NCBI GenBank assembly: GCA_913773715.1
Contig: CAJYHD010000132.1
Coordinates: 1 to 7,540 of the forward strand
Direction of reading: 5' to 3'
Source: an uncultured Sphingobium sp.
GTDB taxonomy: Bacteria; Pseudomonadota; Alphaproteobacteria; Sphingomonadales; Sphingomonadaceae
Length of the DNA stretch: 7,540 nt
A program made the position numbers and the translations under genes. Positions within the stretch are counted from its first letter, which is position 1. Each line of letters opens with the position of its first letter. This document shows, piece by piece, positions 5,814 through 7,540 of this stretch. Below the pieces are notes generated by a model that saw only the letters and a list, made by a program, of their open reading frames with translations, searched no databases and was not told the origin of the DNA.

Positions 5814-6524
5814 ATGAAGCTTTGCTCACGCCTGCTCACCTGCACCATCCCCATCATCGTCATGACCGGCTGCAATGGTCCAAGCGCCAATCAGACGGCC
5901 GACAATACACCATCGCTGGCCCACCAAGCTTGTCTTCGCGAGGACGTGCAGAACGTCGTCAGCAACGAAGTCAAAAGCATTTTCCAGAAGGGTTTTTACA
6001 AGCAGGCAGGCACGGCGATCTTGCTGATCGATCCTCGCGAGATCAGCGCCGAGTTCGAGCGGGCCCGCGCATCGTTTCACGATGTCAGCGTGGCTGCGGG
6101 TCATGATGGCGACAAGCTGCCCACTGAACGTGTTCTTTGCACCGGCACCCTGCAGATCGACGAGAGCAACTCGCAGCAGGGGCAGCAAATCTTGCAAGTG
6201 CCTAAGCTGCGTTGGTCAATCGAATTCGCGAAACCCGTCAACGATCCGAAATCGAGTGCGTTCACGGTCACACTGGACCAAGGCTCACTGGCCGATGATC
6301 TTCGCTTCAACGGCAAGCCCATCGCCGAACTACGCAACCGACCGGAGCTACCATCACCAGCGCAGCCGGAGAGCCGTTCTGATCCAGAGCGTACCAATAC
6401 TCGGGCAGATGCCGCCCGCGATGCTGGTGAACGAGCTGCCGAGGAGGCGGGGGATGCGGCAGCAAAAGCGTCGGCCGCTGCTGCTGAAGCGGAGCGCGAG
6501 ATCAATGCCGAGTTGGGCAAGTAG
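5814..6524 (+). CDS. Lipoprotein with Cys-pair domain and Ala/Glu-rich helical tail, 236 aa
   Basis: Predicted lipoprotein: a short n-region, a hydrophobic stretch and the lipobox VMTGC with the lipidated Cys20. Asn21 at the +2 position gives no Asp inner-membrane retention signal, so outer-membrane placement is likely by the usual Lol rule. The mature domain opens with ACLREDVQNVVSNEVKSIF (39-57) and has a second Cys at 109 (VLCTGTLQID), followed by strands around LRWSIEF and FTVTLDQ. A helix starting with Cys and later a strand with a second Cys resembles a widespread periplasmic lipoprotein pattern and the halves of the first operon protein. The tail from about residue 180 is Pro/Arg-rich, then a long Ala/Glu/Arg helix, probably a coiled coil. 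ATG at 5814 is preferred over an upstream in-frame GTG at 5739 because AAGGAAG lies seven bases before it and only this start makes a lipoprotein signal. It follows the previous gene by 62 bases. Confidence 0.8.
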   Translation: MKLCSRLLTCTIPIIVMTGCNGPSANQTADNTPSLAHQACLREDVQNVVSNEVKSIFQKGFYKQAGTAILLIDPREISAEFERARASFHDVSVAAGHDGDKLPTERVLCTGTLQIDESNSQQGQQILQVPKLRWSIEFAKPVNDPKSSAFTVTLDQGSLADDLRFNGKPIAELRNRPELPSPAQPESRSDPERTNTRADAARDAGERAAEEAGDAAAKASAAAAEAEREINAELGK

Positions 6525-6584
6525 GCCAAGACGTCGCAGTAGCCTGGCTCGTGGCACTGCACGACTGAACGCCTTGGGGGTAGT

Positions 6585-7484
6585 ATGGATCACAACCACA
6601 ACCTGGTTCGCACCGGAACCAGCCGTCCGTCTCACGATGCCGTTGAGTACGCTGAGTTCGTCGACTTAGACGAACAGCTTGGCTCGACTGCGGATAGTGC
6701 CAGACGCCGGCGAAGCGCCGGTCCCGGCTGTCCGCGCGGCAAACACACCGTTGCTCGACTACCATTTTGGAATGACCCCACGTTCTGGCCGAGCGTGAGA
6801 AAGGCAACCAAAGCGCTGGGCATCTTCCTCCTTGCTATCGTCGCTCTCGTTCTTGGGGCCGGCCTTATGTTTGCCTCTACGAACGACAGCGATCACACGC
6901 AGGATGCACCGGCTACGACTGCCGCACCTCCTGCGCTCATCGACGCCGCTGATGAAGCAGCACCGGTTAGAGCCCCGCCCCTTCCTGCAGATCAGACCGA
7001 GCAGAGCCCATCTGCCACGCCCGGCGTAGGGCAGTTGATCAGCGGCTGCTATCACCTGGATAGCTGCATGTACTGGAAAGTCCTGGATAGCACCGTCCTT
7101 CACCAAGGCCCTGATTGGCGGCTAGTGCAGGCCACCTTGCACGTCGGAACAGTCGCCGACCCAGCCGGCACAGCGGCAGATGAAAAACAGATCGTTTGGC
7201 AGGATAATCGACCAGATACCTATGTGGCACTCTGTTCAACGACAGCGCCGACGCTGGCTTGGCCGAGCGGCACGAATTACATCGCCGAGGAGTTCGACTT
7301 TGGGGGCGATGGCGTTCCTGGTGCGCAGCAAGATCACGCCAACATCTATCAGGCTCTGTGTCATGGCTTCCTCCCCGACGGGCTAGCCGATGAGGCGTCA
7401 GGGCGAGGTTACTCCGCACTCCCTGATGGTGGACGAGGTCAATACGAGCTTGCCAACCTGGACGAGTTGATCCCCAGGCATTGA
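6585..7484 (+). CDS. Single-pass inner-membrane protein with four-Cys periplasmic domain, 299 aa
   Basis: Layout is cytoplasmic N-terminus (acidic VEYAEFVDLDEQ at 20-31, then RRRR at 40-43), W-x4-F-W motif (Trp62, Phe67, Trp68), one membrane helix (about 77-97), a Pro/Ala-rich linker (100-146) and a periplasmic domain. The domain has four cysteines: GCYHLDSC (155 and 161), ALCST (217) and ALCHGF (259). The segment FDFGGDGVPGAQQDHANIYQALCH (237-260) resembles a motif I recall from uncharacterised proteobacterial membrane proteins (CS..P, then DGVPG and a final CH), so it is probably a member of an existing hypothetical family without assigned function. ATG is chosen with GGGGGT just upstream. 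It lies 60 bases after the lipoprotein gene on the same strand and shares topology and motif with the second operon protein. No terminator is seen in the 56 bases after its stop, so the operon may continue. Confidence 0.8.
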   Translation: MDHNHNLVRTGTSRPSHDAVEYAEFVDLDEQLGSTADSARRRRSAGPGCPRGKHTVARLPFWNDPTFWPSVRKATKALGIFLLAIVALVLGAGLMFASTNDSDHTQDAPATTAAPPALIDAADEAAPVRAPPLPADQTEQSPSATPGVGQLISGCYHLDSCMYWKVLDSTVLHQGPDWRLVQATLHVGTVADPAGTAADEKQIVWQDNRPDTYVALCSTTAPTLAWPSGTNYIAEEFDFGGDGVPGAQQDHANIYQALCHGFLPDGLADEASGRGYSALPDGGRGQYELANLDELIPRH

Positions 7485-7540
7485 TTTTCCGAACGTACGC
7501 ACAGTCGACGTTACTTCGGCTGTCCCGCCTCTCTCCGCCT

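Noticed and set aside
3225..6556. Partial copies of the palindrome arm: TTGCCACGA at 3225-3233 and CTCGTGGCA at 6548-6556
   Set aside because: Only nine bases, both in different contexts (one inside the DUF3768 start), not palindromic, and CTCGTGGC also occurs near 524; chance is sufficient in a GC-rich sequence.
1..7540. Similar sequence at both window ends (GGCTGTCCC at 1-9 and 7518-7526)
   Set aside because: A nine-base match in low-complexity C-rich sequence, with the first copy inside the methyltransferase gene; not enough to call a direct repeat or attachment site.
7485..7540. Possible hairpin after the last gene (AACGT / ACGTT and CCGAA / TTCGG)
   Set aside because: Stems of five base pairs with large loops and no T-run; not a credible terminator, and no gene start is visible before the edge.

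Overview
The window looks like an accessory island in a GC-rich alphaproteobacterium, most likely a sphingomonad. The grounds are the generally high GC and C/G-ending codons, a DUF3768 protein and a catalytic-domain-only tyrosine recombinase of a kind I associate with alphaproteobacterial islands and plasmids. The host assignment is inference. There are no rRNA or tRNA genes, CRISPR array or complete insertion sequence, and I found no convincing rho-independent terminator.

Layout. (1) 1-1042, minus: the N-terminal 347 residues of a large MmeI-like adenine DNA methyltransferase, running off the left edge. (2) 1043-1375: a gene-poor gap holding a 13-bp perfect inverted repeat around a 6-bp centre (1230-1261), extendable to 20-bp arms with one mismatch. 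(3) 1376-1936, minus: an orphan gene that appears AT-richer than its surroundings; its longest plausible start shares a CATG with the divergent recombinase start. (4) 1935-3573, plus: a three-gene run of a catalytic-domain-only tyrosine recombinase, a papain-like (C39-like) cysteine peptidase joined to it by a GTGA overlap, and a DUF3768 protein. (5) 3570-3794, minus: a small XRE repressor whose stop codon shares a CTAG with the DUF3768 stop. (6) 3795-3895: a compact divergent control region with a 23-bp imperfect palindrome lying between plausible promoter hexamers. (7) 3896-7484, plus: four genes that all encode cell-envelope proteins: a signal-peptide protein with an internal duplication, a single-pass membrane protein, a lipoprotein, and a second single-pass membrane protein.

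How the parts may work together. The sequence supports a mobile-element style module (recombinase, peptidase, DUF3768) followed by an XRE-controlled envelope operon. The four envelope proteins all place cysteine-containing domains on the periplasmic side, and the two membrane proteins share a W-x4-F-W motif just before their membrane helix. This suggests that they act as one envelope complex. I recognise no named system in these four genes, so this operon is the best candidate in the window for something undescribed.
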